A stretch of DNA of 33,048 nucleotides from CAMAUF01 sp046152925 (GCA_046152925.1 JBJXFX010000037.1:1-33048); one strand, 5' to 3'; shown: positions 1 to 8,462, numbered from the stretch's first letter. Notes: generated by a model not told the origin, from the letters alone. Numbers and translations: made by a program.

Positions 1-5
1 CGATC

Positions 6-60
6 TGCCTCAAAGGAATTGCTACCGAAGGGAAGGAGGATGCCTCATAAGTCGGTTACC
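6..60 (+). repeat. Left terminal inverted repeat of the IS (two motif copies)
   Basis: The outer copy is at 6-26 (TGCCTCAAAGGAATTGCTACC) less its last base in places, and the inner copy at 41-60 (TGCCTCATAAGTCGGTTACC). They are direct repeats starting 35 nt apart. Both reappear inverted at the right end. They are likely transposase binding sites. Confidence 0.85.
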
Positions 61-83
61 GGAGGGGACCGAACGGAGGCACG

Positions 84-1247
84 ATGTCCGAGCACGCGGT
101 GGCGGAGTACGCCGAGGCAGTCCGGAGGCGATACGCGATCGCCAGCCGGGTCGACAAAGGGCGGATCCTGGATGAGTTCTGCGCGACGACCGGGATGCAC
201 CGTAAGGCAGCGATCAGGCTCCTGAACCGCAGCCCAGGGCCGGCGGCGGAGCGGCGAGGCCGGCCCCGGCGCTACGGCCCGGAGTTTGCGGCGGCTTTGG
301 TAGACCTCTGGCAGCTCAGTGACCGGATGTGCGGCAAGTTGCTCGCAGCGGTCATGGCAGACCTTGTCGATGCCCTGGCACGTCACGACGAGGTGCGCTT
401 GCCCCCGGAACTCCGGGGACAACTGCTCGAAGTAAGCCCGGCCACGATCGACCGGGTCATCAGCCGCCATCGCAAGCGTGCCGGCGTGCAACCGCAGCGC
501 CGTTCGCCGAGCAGTGGCCTTAAGGCCGAGATACCGGTGCGCACCTGGAGCGACTGGGGTGGCACGCCGGTCGGTTCGCTCCAGGCCGACTTGGTCCTGC
601 ACTGCGGGGAGAGCACCGAGGGCTTCTATCTGACCACCCTCTGCGCGGTCGATGTCGCCACGGGCTGGACCGAACTGCAGCCCGTCTGGGGGCTGGGCAA
701 GCAACGGGTTGGGACGGCCGTGCACCTCATCCGCCAACGCCTCCCCTTCGAGTTGCGGAGCCTCCACACCGATAACGGGTCCGAGTTCATCAACCACACC
801 TTGGTCAACTGGTGCCGCAAAGAGGGCATCCATGTCACCCGTGGGCGGAGCTATCGCAAGAACGACCAGGCCTATGTCGAGCAGCGCAACTGGCAGACCG
901 TCCGGCGGACCGTTGGGTACGACCGGCTGACGAGTAAACGCGCCTATGCCCTGCTCGAACAGCTCTACCCGCTGGTCTCCCAGCAGCTGAACTACTTCCG
1001 CCCGGTGCGGAAGCTGGAGGCGAAGGACCGGGTTGGGGCCCGAGTCCGCAAGTCATACGACCAGCCCCGGACCTCGTGTCAACGCCTCCTGGAGAGCGGC
1101 CAGCTGACGCCTGCGCAGGCCCTGGACCTCCAAGGGGCGCGGTCGGACATCAACCCCGCCGAACTCCGGAGGAAGATCGACCGGATCCTCCGGGAGTTGT
1201 GGCAACTGGGCCGTCAAGACGCCATGCTGACCGAGGACGCTGGGTAA
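84..1247 (+). CDS. IS transposase with integrase-core (rve) DDE domain
   Basis: The 387-residue transposase catalyses cut or strand transfer of the flanking element. An N-terminal helix-turn-helix-like region (about residues 20-60, with HRKAAIRLLNRS) is followed by an RNase H-like integrase core. The catalytic triad is visible as D169 (LQADLVL), D230 (LHTDNGSEF) and E266 (AYVEQRN). The D230-E266 spacing is the classic 35 residues. The ATG at 84 is preceded by GGAGG four bases upstream. The gene ends inside the right inner terminal repeat, which is usual for a compact IS. It is full length with no frameshift. The family looks like the rve-type transposases often left unclassified (ISNCY) or near IS481/IS3; I cannot decide from sequence alone. 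Confidence 0.9.
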   Translation: MSEHAVAEYAEAVRRRYAIASRVDKGRILDEFCATTGMHRKAAIRLLNRSPGPAAERRGRPRRYGPEFAAALVDLWQLSDRMCGKLLAAVMADLVDALARHDEVRLPPELRGQLLEVSPATIDRVISRHRKRAGVQPQRRSPSSGLKAEIPVRTWSDWGGTPVGSLQADLVLHCGESTEGFYLTTLCAVDVATGWTELQPVWGLGKQRVGTAVHLIRQRLPFELRSLHTDNGSEFINHTLVNWCRKEGIHVTRGRSYRKNDQAYVEQRNWQTVRRTVGYDRLTSKRAYALLEQLYPLVSQQLNYFRPVRKLEAKDRVGARVRKSYDQPRTSCQRLLESGQLTPAQALDLQGARSDINPAELRRKIDRILRELWQLGRQDAMLTEDAG

Positions 1248-1298
1248 CCGACTTATGATGCACCGCTCTTACCTCCGGTAACCGCTACTTTTGAGGCA
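1243..1298 (-). repeat. Right terminal inverted repeat of the IS (two motif copies)
   Basis: Read on the minus strand, the outer copy (1298-1277) is TGCCTCAAAAGTAGCGGTTACC and the inner copy (1262-1243) is TGCATCATAAGTCGGTTACC. They start 36 nt apart, close to the 35 nt at the left end. The transposase stop codon at 1245-1247 lies in the inner copy. Confidence 0.85.
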
Positions 1299-1454
1299 CT
1301 ACGCAAAGCGGCAGCCAGCCCGTTCCGAGGGCCCGACCCGCCCGCTCTAGGGAGCACCTTCGCGTCCCACGCGGGCGATGGCTGCCCATTAGGCGGCGTT
1401 CGAGCGCCCCAGATCAGACGGGACGATGGGCAATAGCCTCCGACGTGCGCGGCG

Positions 1455-3362
1455 TCACACCAGCTCGACGAGCTCGCCGTCGTAGCGCCGGGCGCCCCGC
1501 CGCATTTCGACGAGACGGTCAAGCTTGACGAGGCAATCCCCGACGCCGGCCGTCTCGCCGAGCACATCGAAGCCCTGCATGCCGCACACGTTACAGTTTC
1601 CGTGGTGGCAATCGGCGACGGTCCTCCCCGTGGCGACGGAGTGCCACTGGCCGCGGAGGTAGCTCTTCGTGACGCCGCAATCGATGTGGTCCCAGGGGAG
1701 CGGCTCGCGGGTATCCCACTCGCGGTGTGCGAAGCGCGTTGGGTCGACGCCAGCCGCCGCGAAGGCCTCCGCCCAGACGTCGGTGCGGAGGTATTCGGTC
1801 CAGGCGTCGAATTTTGAACCGCGCCGCCACGCCTCGTAGATCACCGTGCCGACCCGGCGGTCGCCGCGACTGAGGACGGCTTCGAGGAACGAGTCGTCGG
1901 GCTTGTTCCAGCTAAACTCGACACCGGCCGAACGGCAGCCGTCGCGCAGCAACCGGTGCTTGGGGTCGAGCTCGGCGGCGGTGTCTTGCCGGGCCCATTG
2001 GAACGGGGTGTGCGCCTTGGGGACATGGTTGCTGGTGCTGACGCGGACGCGCGCGCGGCCGCCCATGTGCTTCTTGCCGATCGCCTTCACCTGTTTGCCG
2101 AGTTCGACGATCCCCGCGACGTCATCCATTGACTCGGTGGGGAGGCCGACCATGAAGTACATCTTCACGCCGGTCCAGCCGCGCGCGAACGCGTTCTCGC
2201 ACGCGGCGAGGAGGTCGGCATCGCTGACGAGCTTGTTGATCCGGTTGCGGAGCTCCTGGCTCCCCGCTTCTGGGGCCAGCGTGAGGGTGTGCTTCTTGCC
2301 CTTCGCCACCGCGTTTGCGACATCCACCGAGAAGCTGTCGACGCGCGTGCTCGGGATGCTGATTTTGAGGTCGGGGAAGGCTTCGTTGAGCCCGTTGATC
2401 ATCTCGACGATCTGGCTGTGGTCGGTGGTGCTCAGGGAGAGGAGCGAAAGCTCGTCGTACCCGGTGTTGCGCAACAGCTCGCGCGTCACCTCGACCACTT
2501 CCTGCGGGCTCCGTTCGCGCGTGGGGCGATAGATCATCCCGGCCTGGCAGAAGCGGCACCCCTGCGTGCAGCCCCGCTGGATCTCGACGGCGGCACGGTC
2601 GTGCACGGTCTGGAGAAATGGCACGATTGGCTTCGTGAGGGCAGCAGGCAGCCGTTCGACGATCCGCCGCCGGATGACGCGCGGCGCCTCGGCGATGAGC
2701 GGTTCCAAGCTCAGGAACGCGCCATCGGGGCCGTGCTTCGCCTCGTAGAACGAAGGCACGTAGACGCCCGGCATCGCGAGCAGTTGCCGTAGCCGTTCGC
2801 GTCGCGGGACGCCCGCCCGCTTCCATTCGCGGATGCGTTGGGCGAGTTCGAGGACGGCGTCTTCGCCTTCGCCGAGCACGAAGGCGTCGATGAATGGCGC
2901 GAGCGGCTCCGGGTTGAAGGCCCCGCTCCCCCCGGCGACCACCAGCGGGTCATCCTCGGCCCGGGCGTTCGCCCAGACAGGGATTCCGCCGAGGTCGAGC
3001 ATGTTGAGGACGTTCGTGTAGGTGAGCTCGTATTGCAGCGTGAAACCGACGAGGTCGAAGTCGCGGAGGGGTCGCCGGTTTTCCAGCCCCCAAAGGGCGA
3101 CGCCCTCCTTCCGCATTTCGGCTTCCATGTCTTCCCAGGGCGCGTATGCGCGCTCGCAGAGGACACCGTCCTCCGCGTTGAGAAGGCCATAGAGGATGCC
3201 GAGGCCCATGTTCGACATACCAATGTCGTAGGCGTCGGGGTAGGCCAGAGCGATGCGGACATCGCAGGCCGCCCACGGCTTGGTAACGCTGTTCCACTCG
3301 CCGCCGGTGTAGCGCGCGGGCTTGCCCACACGGGCGAAGAGCTGCTCGATGGTCGCGGGCAT
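1455..3362 (-). CDS. TIGR03960-type radical SAM protein (function unassigned)
   Basis: The protein has 635 residues. It carries a radical SAM cluster motif with C265, C269 and C272 (RGCTQGCRFCQAGM), which binds a 4Fe-4S cluster and S-adenosylmethionine. The N-terminal 200 residues contain YPDAYDIGMSNMG and GGSGAFNPEP, which resemble the B12-binding-like region of the TIGR03960 family. The C-terminus holds more cysteines (DCGVTKSYLRG, then NCNVCGMQ). Family members are widespread in bacteria, often next to or fused with a DUF2344 partner that is not seen here. The ATG at 3362 has GGAGG six bases upstream; an ORF extension to 3779 runs into the cupin gene and is not used. It is the last gene of the minus-strand series, 55 nt after the cupin. 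The true reaction is not known to me. Confidence 0.88.
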   Translation of the reverse strand: MPATIEQLFARVGKPARYTGGEWNSVTKPWAACDVRIALAYPDAYDIGMSNMGLGILYGLLNAEDGVLCERAYAPWEDMEAEMRKEGVALWGLENRRPLRDFDLVGFTLQYELTYTNVLNMLDLGGIPVWANARAEDDPLVVAGGSGAFNPEPLAPFIDAFVLGEGEDAVLELAQRIREWKRAGVPRRERLRQLLAMPGVYVPSFYEAKHGPDGAFLSLEPLIAEAPRVIRRRIVERLPAALTKPIVPFLQTVHDRAAVEIQRGCTQGCRFCQAGMIYRPTRERSPQEVVEVTRELLRNTGYDELSLLSLSTTDHSQIVEMINGLNEAFPDLKISIPSTRVDSFSVDVANAVAKGKKHTLTLAPEAGSQELRNRINKLVSDADLLAACENAFARGWTGVKMYFMVGLPTESMDDVAGIVELGKQVKAIGKKHMGGRARVRVSTSNHVPKAHTPFQWARQDTAAELDPKHRLLRDGCRSAGVEFSWNKPDDSFLEAVLSRGDRRVGTVIYEAWRRGSKFDAWTEYLRTDVWAEAFAAAGVDPTRFAHREWDTREPLPWDHIDCGVTKSYLRGQWHSVATGRTVADCHHGNCNVCGMQGFDVLGETAGVGDCLVKLDRLVEMRRGARRYDGELVELV

Positions 3363-3417
3363 CGTCCCTCCAGGGGATCCATCGTAGGGCAGCCTGTCGC
3401 TACCGGTCGCGGGCCCG

Positions 3418-3930
3418 TTATGCGGGCCAGGGTCCGTCGGCCGTGTTGCCCGGGAGCGTGCGCCCGAAGACGCGCGCCGGATGGTCGGCTGGCAGTTCGC
3501 GAAAGTGAAATGGCACGCCTTCAGCGTTCTCGCGGCGGAGACCCTCCGCCATCGAGGCGAGGTACTCCAAGAACGCAGCGTCCGAGTCGCGAGCTTGAGT
3601 CTTAAAGATAAGGATGTAGGCGGCCTCGCCGAATGGGACTTCATACCCCGTGGGGATGTCGTCACCGAACCAGAAGAGGTCGCCCGCGCGCATGTGGCGG
3701 CGGACGCCGGAGCTGCAGAGGGCCCACTCGCCCCGCACGGTGTAGATGAGGCTCTCCGTCGGATGGGCGTGTTCGCCACAAAACCCGCCGGGCGGCAGGT
3801 CGAAAAAGTGGCAGGCGCCCCGGGCCACCCGGATCAGAGGGCCGATCCGTCCCTCCAGGGTCTCGACCCCTGGTGCGTCCAGGATCGAGCGAAGAATCTG
3901 GATGCCGTTGGCTGGCTGTTCGATAGACAT
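3418..3930 (-). CDS. Small single-domain cupin protein
   Basis: The protein has 170 residues and one conserved cupin barrel. The first metal motif is visible as GEHAHPTES (His-X-His with a Glu four residues on). The second motif has GDLFWFGDDIP but lacks the usual final histidine, so the metal site may be incomplete. No signal peptide is seen, so it is probably cytoplasmic. AAAGGAG lies seven bases before the ATG at 3930. It starts 17 nt after the DppC-like permease and is likely co-transcribed with the transporter genes. Cupins of this type can be dioxygenases, isomerases or ligand sensors; nothing here picks one. The last 40 residues (LPADHPARVFGRTL) are outside the barrel. Confidence 0.8.
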   Translation of the reverse strand: MSIEQPANGIQILRSILDAPGVETLEGRIGPLIRVARGACHFFDLPPGGFCGEHAHPTESLIYTVRGEWALCSSGVRRHMRAGDLFWFGDDIPTGYEVPFGEAAYILIFKTQARDSDAAFLEYLASMAEGLRRENAEGVPFHFRELPADHPARVFGRTLPGNTADGPWPA

Positions 3931-3947
3931 TGATGCTCCTTTGGTGG

Positions 3948-4805
3948 CTAACGCCGTCGGGTGGTGGGGTCGAGGCTGTCGCGGATCGCGTCGCCAAGCA
4001 GGTTGAACGCGAGCACGGAGAGGGCGATCGCCGCCCCGGGAACAGCCATCTCGAGCGGTTGGCGCTCCATGTAGGGTTTGGCGTCGAAGATCATCCGGCC
4101 CCACTCGGCGGCTGGGGGCTGGATCCCAAGCCCGAGGAATGACAGGCCGGCCAACGCAAGGATGACCTGGCCGACGTCGAGCGTCGCAAGTACCGAGACA
4201 GGCGAGGTGATGTTGGGGAGCACATGCCGGAGCACGATCCGGGCATGCCCAGCACCGATGGCCGTGGCGCCTTCGATGTAGTCGCTTGCGCGCACGACCA
4301 AGACCTGGCCGCGGATCACCCGGGCGAATCCGGCCCACCAGACGGCACAAAGCGCGATGACCGCGTTGCGTAGCCCGGGACCGAGGAAGCCGGCCACGGC
4401 GAGGGCCAAGATGAGCGACGGAAAAGCGAGCACGATGTCGACGATGCGCATGAGGAGGGCGTCGATGAATCCGCCGAAGTAGCCTGCAACGACGCCGACC
4501 GTCACCGAGATCGTGACCGTCACGGCCATCACAAGGATGGCGACCAGGACCGACGTGCGAGCCCCAAACAGGACGCGAGCCAACTGGTCCCGCCCGAGGA
4601 AATCTGTCCCCAACGGATGCCCCCAGCTGGGGCCGAGGTGTCGGGCGGCCAAGTCGCCGTCGACTGGGCTCGCAGGCGCTATCCAAGGCCCGGCGACCGC
4701 GGCGAACAAGACCAGCGCGACGAGGGTCGCGCCCGCGAGCCCGGCCTTGGTCCGAAGGATGCTGGGAGGCCGTCGCCCCGCCCGAAGGGCCGGCAGCGTG
4801 CTCAA
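3948..4805 (-). CDS. ABC transporter permease, DppC/OppC/NikC type
   Basis: This 285-residue inner-membrane permease belongs to the peptide/nickel (family 5) ABC importers. A first membrane segment (about residues 20-42, LAGATLVALVLFAAVAGPW) is followed by the DppC signature HPLGTDFLGRDQLARVLFGAR and five further hydrophobic segments. The cytoplasmic EAA loop, which contacts the ATPase, is seen as EGATAIGAGHARIVLRHVLPN. The TTG start at 4805 overlaps the stop of the DppB-like gene (TTGA) and has a GGGAAGG ribosome site upstream. The frame is open far upstream, but that stretch belongs to the other permease gene. It would pair with the DppB-like product and the solute-binding protein of the same operon. 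No ATPase gene accompanies it. Confidence 0.9.
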   Translation of the reverse strand: MSTLPALRAGRRPPSILRTKAGLAGATLVALVLFAAVAGPWIAPASPVDGDLAARHLGPSWGHPLGTDFLGRDQLARVLFGARTSVLVAILVMAVTVTISVTVGVVAGYFGGFIDALLMRIVDIVLAFPSLILALAVAGFLGPGLRNAVIALCAVWWAGFARVIRGQVLVVRASDYIEGATAIGAGHARIVLRHVLPNITSPVSVLATLDVGQVILALAGLSFLGLGIQPPAAEWGRMIFDAKPYMERQPLEMAVPGAAIALSVLAFNLLGDAIRDSLDPTTRRR

Positions 4806-5743
4806 CCGGCCGCCTTCCCGATCCGCGGGTCGACGATGCGGTACGCGAGGTCGATGGACAGGTTCGTGAGCACGTGCACGATGGCGGCAAGCACGACAAC
4901 GGCTTGAATCACTGGATAGTCCCGGGCGTCTATCGCGTCGACGGTGAGCTTCCCGATGCCGGGCCAGGAGAAGATAGTCTCGACAATCGCGGCGCCGCCG
5001 AGCAGCCCGGCGAGCGTGAGCCCGAACTGGGTGAGAGCCGGTATGAGCGCATTCCGGAGTGCATGGCGCACGACGACGGTGCGGTCGAGCAGACCGCGTG
5101 CCCGTGCTGCGGTGATGTAGGGCTGGCCGAGGACGTCCAGGAGCGAGGCACGAACGAGGCGGGTGAAGGAACCAGCGCCAGCCAGTCCAAGCGCCATTCC
5201 AGGGAGGATGAGGTGTTCCGGCCCTCCGCGGCCGAGGCTCGGCAGCCACCCAAGCTTCACGGCGAACAGCCAGATGAGGAGGAGCGCGACCCAGAACGAA
5301 GGCAGGGCGCCGCTTGCGAGGCTGACCACTCGGGCGGCAGCGTCGGGCCAGGCATCGCGCCGCAGGGCTGCCAGGATGCCCAACGGCACGCCAACCCCGA
5401 CCGCCACGAACGTGCCAGCCGCGGCGAGCTGGATGGTGGGCCAAGCACGCGACTGAATCTCGGTGCGCACGCTCCGGCCCGTGGCGAACGACCGGCCCAG
5501 GTCGCCCGTGCCGAGGCGCCGTATCCACGCGACGTACTGTTCGACGATGTTGCCATCCAGTCCAAGATCGACCCGTGCTGTTTCGACTTCCTCGGCGGTT
5601 GGTCTCCCCGATTCCGCGTACTGCCGAGCGTAGATCTCTGAGGCATCGCCGGGCGCAAGCGCCACCAGGCCCCAGGCGATGAGGCTCACGCCAAGGCCCA
5701 CTGGCAGCAGCTGCAAGAGCCTCCGTAAGACGAAGGCAGTCAC
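4802..5743 (-). CDS. ABC transporter permease, DppB/OppB/NikB type
   Basis: The permease has 313 residues. Its N-terminus (FVLRRLLQLLPVGLGVSLIAW, a membrane segment) and LAPGD motif are typical of DppB proteins. The RQYAESGRPTAEEVE and LGLDGNIVEQYVAWI stretch forms the usual periplasmic loop. The EAA loop appears as YITAARARGLLDRTVVVRHALRN. The GTG start at 5743 overlaps the stop of the upstream hydrolase (GTGA), implying translational coupling; a longer ORF to 5842 lies within the hydrolase gene and was rejected. With the DppC-like product it should form the channel of a peptide, nickel or oligosaccharide importer. The substrate cannot be read from the sequence. Confidence 0.9.
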   Translation of the reverse strand: MTAFVLRRLLQLLPVGLGVSLIAWGLVALAPGDASEIYARQYAESGRPTAEEVETARVDLGLDGNIVEQYVAWIRRLGTGDLGRSFATGRSVRTEIQSRAWPTIQLAAAGTFVAVGVGVPLGILAALRRDAWPDAAARVVSLASGALPSFWVALLLIWLFAVKLGWLPSLGRGGPEHLILPGMALGLAGAGSFTRLVRASLLDVLGQPYITAARARGLLDRTVVVRHALRNALIPALTQFGLTLAGLLGGAAIVETIFSWPGIGKLTVDAIDARDYPVIQAVVVLAAIVHVLTNLSIDLAYRIVDPRIGKAAG

Positions 5744-6747
5744 CCCGCGGCCCCAAGCGTGCGCGAACACCACGAAGAAAACGCTGACCGGGCGAGTGGG
5801 GAGACGGGACGGGCGAACGTAGCCAACGTCACGCGGTCCCACAGCCGGCGGATCGGGTCTGGGTCGACAGGCTGGTAGCTGTGGTCGACGCCTGGGACGA
5901 TGACCAGGGTGACATCGTCATTCGGCACGGCCCGGAGCGCCTGGTAGGTGGCGAGCGCGTCCTCGACCTTCACGTTCATGTCGCTTCCGCCGTGGAGCAC
6001 GAGCGCGGGACAGCGGACATGCCGGAATTCGTCGAGGCATGGGCGGTCGTAGTCCTGACGAAACCGGACCGTGTCGAACTCCTGAGTGATGCCTTGGGCG
6101 CCCAACGTGACCCGATCCTCGCCAGCAAGCGCGGCCGTGATGAAAGCCTCGGCCTGGAAGGCGCCGACCACCTCCCGCGGCCGCTCGGCGAGAAGCCAAG
6201 CTCTTTGCTCGGCGCTGAACGCTTCCCAATGGGTGGCGATGCGCGGCCAGTTCCACCGGACGAGCTCGTCGATCGGGCCGGAGAGCGCTCCAAGCATGCC
6301 CGCGGCGGCGACCTCTGGAATGTCGCGGCAAAGCAGGCAGGCGTTGAGCGCGCCCGCCGAGTGACCGGCCACGGCGATGCGGTCGCCGCGGATTTCGGCG
6401 CGCGCTTGAAGCCACCGGAAAGCGGCCGTGTTGTCGACGAGGTCGGTGTCGTAGTTGGACTCGTCCGCCCGGCCGCCCGATTCGCCGCAACCGCGCTTAT
6501 CGCACCGAAGCGAGGCGATGCCCACTGAGGCAAGGTCGTGGGCAAACCTCCGGAGCAGGCCGCGTTTGGGCGGGTTGTGGATCCCTGGCGTCCGGGATGG
6601 AGCCATGTCGCCGTCGCGCGTGTCGCCGCCCGTCCCTCCGAGGAGCAGGACGGCCGGCACAGGCCCTGATGCCGTGGCGTCTTCGGGCAAGCACAGCACG
6701 CCCGCAATGGGGATGTCCGACTGAACCCGCGCTTCGATCTCGATCAT
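5740..6747 (-). CDS. Alpha/beta-hydrolase (acyl-peptidase or esterase-like)
   Basis: This 335-residue serine hydrolase has no signal peptide and is likely cytoplasmic. The nucleophile elbow is GHSAG with S130. The oxyanion-side strand (VLLLGGTGGDTRDGD) precedes an RCDKRGCGESGG motif common in dipeptidyl-peptidase-like and acetyl-esterase-like hydrolases. The acid is probably in HGGSDMNVKVED and the base His in VPGVDHSYQP. It lies between the solute-binding protein and the permeases of one operon, overlapping the DppB-like start by four bases. This suggests that it processes the imported compound, for example by cleaving a peptide or ester; that is inference. The ATG at 6747 is chosen because the family homology begins there; an upstream extension to 6879 enters the binding-protein gene. 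Confidence 0.85.
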   Translation of the reverse strand: MIEIEARVQSDIPIAGVLCLPEDATASGPVPAVLLLGGTGGDTRDGDMAPSRTPGIHNPPKRGLLRRFAHDLASVGIASLRCDKRGCGESGGRADESNYDTDLVDNTAAFRWLQARAEIRGDRIAVAGHSAGALNACLLCRDIPEVAAAGMLGALSGPIDELVRWNWPRIATHWEAFSAEQRAWLLAERPREVVGAFQAEAFITAALAGEDRVTLGAQGITQEFDTVRFRQDYDRPCLDEFRHVRCPALVLHGGSDMNVKVEDALATYQALRAVPNDDVTLVIVPGVDHSYQPVDPDPIRRLWDRVTLATFARPVSPLARSAFSSWCSRTLGAAG

Positions 6748-6773
6748 GGGGTGTGCCTCGCAGACAAGCGTGT

Positions 6774-6805
6774 GCAGGGGCGCGGCCACGAATCCGCGCC
6801 CCTGC
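6774..6805 (-). terminator. Strong hairpin after the solute-binding protein gene (terminator or attenuator)
   Basis: Perfect 12-bp arms GCAGGGGCGCGG and CCGCGCCCCTGC surround an 8-nt loop. The hairpin starts 17 nt after the stop of the binding-protein gene. There is no U-run, so it more likely limits read-through or protects the upstream mRNA, giving more binding protein than permease. Confidence 0.65.
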
Positions 6806-6821
6806 CTTGAGGGGAGCCCGG

Positions 6822-8462
6822 CTAGGCCTTGACGACCATCGCGAAGTCCGAGTGCACCAGCGCCGAGTGCGGCGTCCACCCGGTCACAGCCTTGGCCGTC
6901 GCGGTGATGTTGTAGAGTCCGGCGATCGGGATGATGACAAACTTGTCGTCAATCAGGACCTTCATCGCCTGAGCGGCCAGCTGCTGCGTCTTCGGGATGT
7001 CGGCGGTCTGGGCGGCAGCCAGCAGCGGCTCATCGACCTCTTTGCCGACGCCGAAGGCACGTGCGTAGTCCTCGCCCGCCTTGTTCCCGGCCTCCAAGCT
7101 GAGGTAGAGCAGCGTCGGGAGGAACGCTGGGTTGGCATCGTTCTGGTTGCCGCGTTCGAGCCAAAGGTGCCCTTGGCCGCCTTTCAGCGTCTCGTCGTAG
7201 TTCGTGACCTCGACGATCTTGATGGAGATCCCGGCCTTACGCAGCTGTTGCTGGAGGACCTCGGGGATCGGCCGGTGCGAGGCAGCGTCTGGGAAGCCGT
7301 TGATCAGCGTCAGCTCGAGCTTCTTGCCGTCCTTCTCGCGGATTCCGTCGCTGCCTGGCTTCCAGCCGAGGTCGTCGAGCGCCTTTTTCGAGCCTTCCAG
7401 GTTGAACTTGGGCCCGCCCTTCACGACATCCTTGGCGGCGCCGAGGATGGACGGTGGGATGAGGTTCTTCCCGAGTTCGGCATTGCCTTCCCAGATGCTC
7501 TTGACGATCGTTTCACGGTCGACGGCCATTGCCACCGCTTCGCGGAGCTTCGCATCGGAGGTGAGGGCGAAGTCGCCCTGCCCGTTGATCTGGACCGAGA
7601 GCGCCTCATAGGCGCCGACTTTCGAGACAACGACCGCGTACTTGTCCTTCAGCTGGGAGACCGATTCACGAGGCACCTGCGTGATGATGTCCGCATCGCC
7701 GGCTTGAAGCGCGAGCACGCGTGCGTTGTTGTCCGGGATGTAGCGGAACGTCACCGACTTCACTTTGGCGAGGCGTGCCTGGTTCCAGTGGCCTTCGAAC
7801 CGCTCGACCTTCATCGACTCCTTGGGAGCGTAGGAGGCGAACTTGAACGGGCCCGTCCCGACGGGTGCTTGGATTGGGTTGCTGTTGGCCTTCATGATCC
7901 CGAAGGTCGGGTGCACAATCTGAAGGGGAATTTTGAGGTTTGCGCGCGATGGCGTGTATTCGACGGTGTAGTCGTCGATGACCTTCGTCCCGCCTTCTTG
8001 GGCGTTGATCGCGCGGCCGCCCGCTCGCGCGACGCGATCCAGGGTCCAGGCCACATCCGCGGCTTTGAGTTCGCTCCCGTCGTGGAACTTCACGCCCTTG
8101 CGGAGCGAGAAGCGCCAGGTGTTGGGCGCGATGAACTCGAACTTCTCGGCGAGGTGGGGCTTGACCTCGTACTCCGAGGTCATGATCAGCAGCGTGTCGT
8201 AGATGTTCGCGTTCGGTGAGCCGAGGCCCACCGTCGCCTTGTCGCCATCAAGGTTCGTGGTGTCGGCGGGAATTCCGACGACCAGGTCCTTGAGTTGGGC
8301 TGGCGCCGTGGCAGCGGCCGACGCCGTTGCGGGTACGGTTCCGGCGGGAGATGGGCCGCCCTCCTTCTCCTCCTCGTCGTCGTCGCCGCAGCCTATCATC
8401 GTCAGTGCGACGGCGGATGGGATGCCGATTGCCAGATGCCGGACCAAGGTTCGCCGCTTCAT
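6822..8462 (-). CDS. Family 5 extracellular solute-binding lipoprotein (DppA/NikA/OppA type)
   Basis: The 546-residue protein captures the substrate outside the membrane for the DppBC-like permeases. The N-terminus has a charged region (MKRRT), a hydrophobic stretch and a lipobox MIGC with the lipidated Cys25, followed by an acidic DDDEEE and Ala/Pro linker to about residue 55. The SBP family 5 core follows, with LAEKFEFIAPNTWRFSLRKG, VKFHDGSELKAADVAWTLDR and GTGPFKFASYAP, all hallmarks of the family. Length is normal. The ATG at 8462 overlaps the stop of the Fur-like gene (ATGA), and AGGAG lies 10 bases upstream. Family members bind peptides, nickel complexes, heme or sugars. The operator upstream hints at metal control, but the ligand is unknown. 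Confidence 0.9.
   Translation of the reverse strand: MKRRTLVRHLAIGIPSAVALTMIGCGDDDEEEKEGGPSPAGTVPATASAAATAPAQLKDLVVGIPADTTNLDGDKATVGLGSPNANIYDTLLIMTSEYEVKPHLAEKFEFIAPNTWRFSLRKGVKFHDGSELKAADVAWTLDRVARAGGRAINAQEGGTKVIDDYTVEYTPSRANLKIPLQIVHPTFGIMKANSNPIQAPVGTGPFKFASYAPKESMKVERFEGHWNQARLAKVKSVTFRYIPDNNARVLALQAGDADIITQVPRESVSQLKDKYAVVVSKVGAYEALSVQINGQGDFALTSDAKLREAVAMAVDRETIVKSIWEGNAELGKNLIPPSILGAAKDVVKGGPKFNLEGSKKALDDLGWKPGSDGIREKDGKKLELTLINGFPDAASHRPIPEVLQQQLRKAGISIKIVEVTNYDETLKGGQGHLWLERGNQNDANPAFLPTLLYLSLEAGNKAGEDYARAFGVGKEVDEPLLAAAQTADIPKTQQLAAQAMKVLIDDKFVIIPIAGLYNITATAKAVTGWTPHSALVHSDFAMVVKA

Larger units (their letters stand above)
6..1298 (+). mobile_element. Complete insertion sequence with a DDE transposase and two-site terminal inverted repeats
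   Basis: The element is about 1.29 kb. The left end (6-60) and the right end (1243-1298, reverse complement) match over about 55 nt. Both ends begin TGCCTCAAA, and both repeat the same motif about 35 nt inward, ending TAAGTCGGTTACC. The single ORF fills the interior, and its stop codon TAA lies inside the inner right repeat. Only five bases precede the left end, and no target-site duplication is apparent (cgatc on the left, ctacg on the right). The ends are intact and the transposase is unbroken, so the element may be active. I did not assign an IS family. Confidence 0.85.

Noticed and set aside
1..5. Target-site duplication of the IS
   Set aside because: Only five bases are available on the left, and they do not match the right flank.
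45..833. 262-codon minus-strand ORF under the transposase
   Set aside because: Antisense shadow. The plus strand has a ribosome site, a full DDE triad and matching terminal repeats.
1299..1454. Non-coding gap next to the IS, checked for a tRNA, tmRNA, SRP RNA or remnant gene
   Set aside because: GC-rich with some short complementarities, but no recognisable RNA signature or conserved frame. It may be flanking sequence changed by the insertion.
3363..3779. N-terminal extension of the radical SAM gene
   Set aside because: The extension overlaps the cupin gene in another frame and is basic, Ser/Arg-rich nonsense. A good ribosome site precedes the ATG at 3362.
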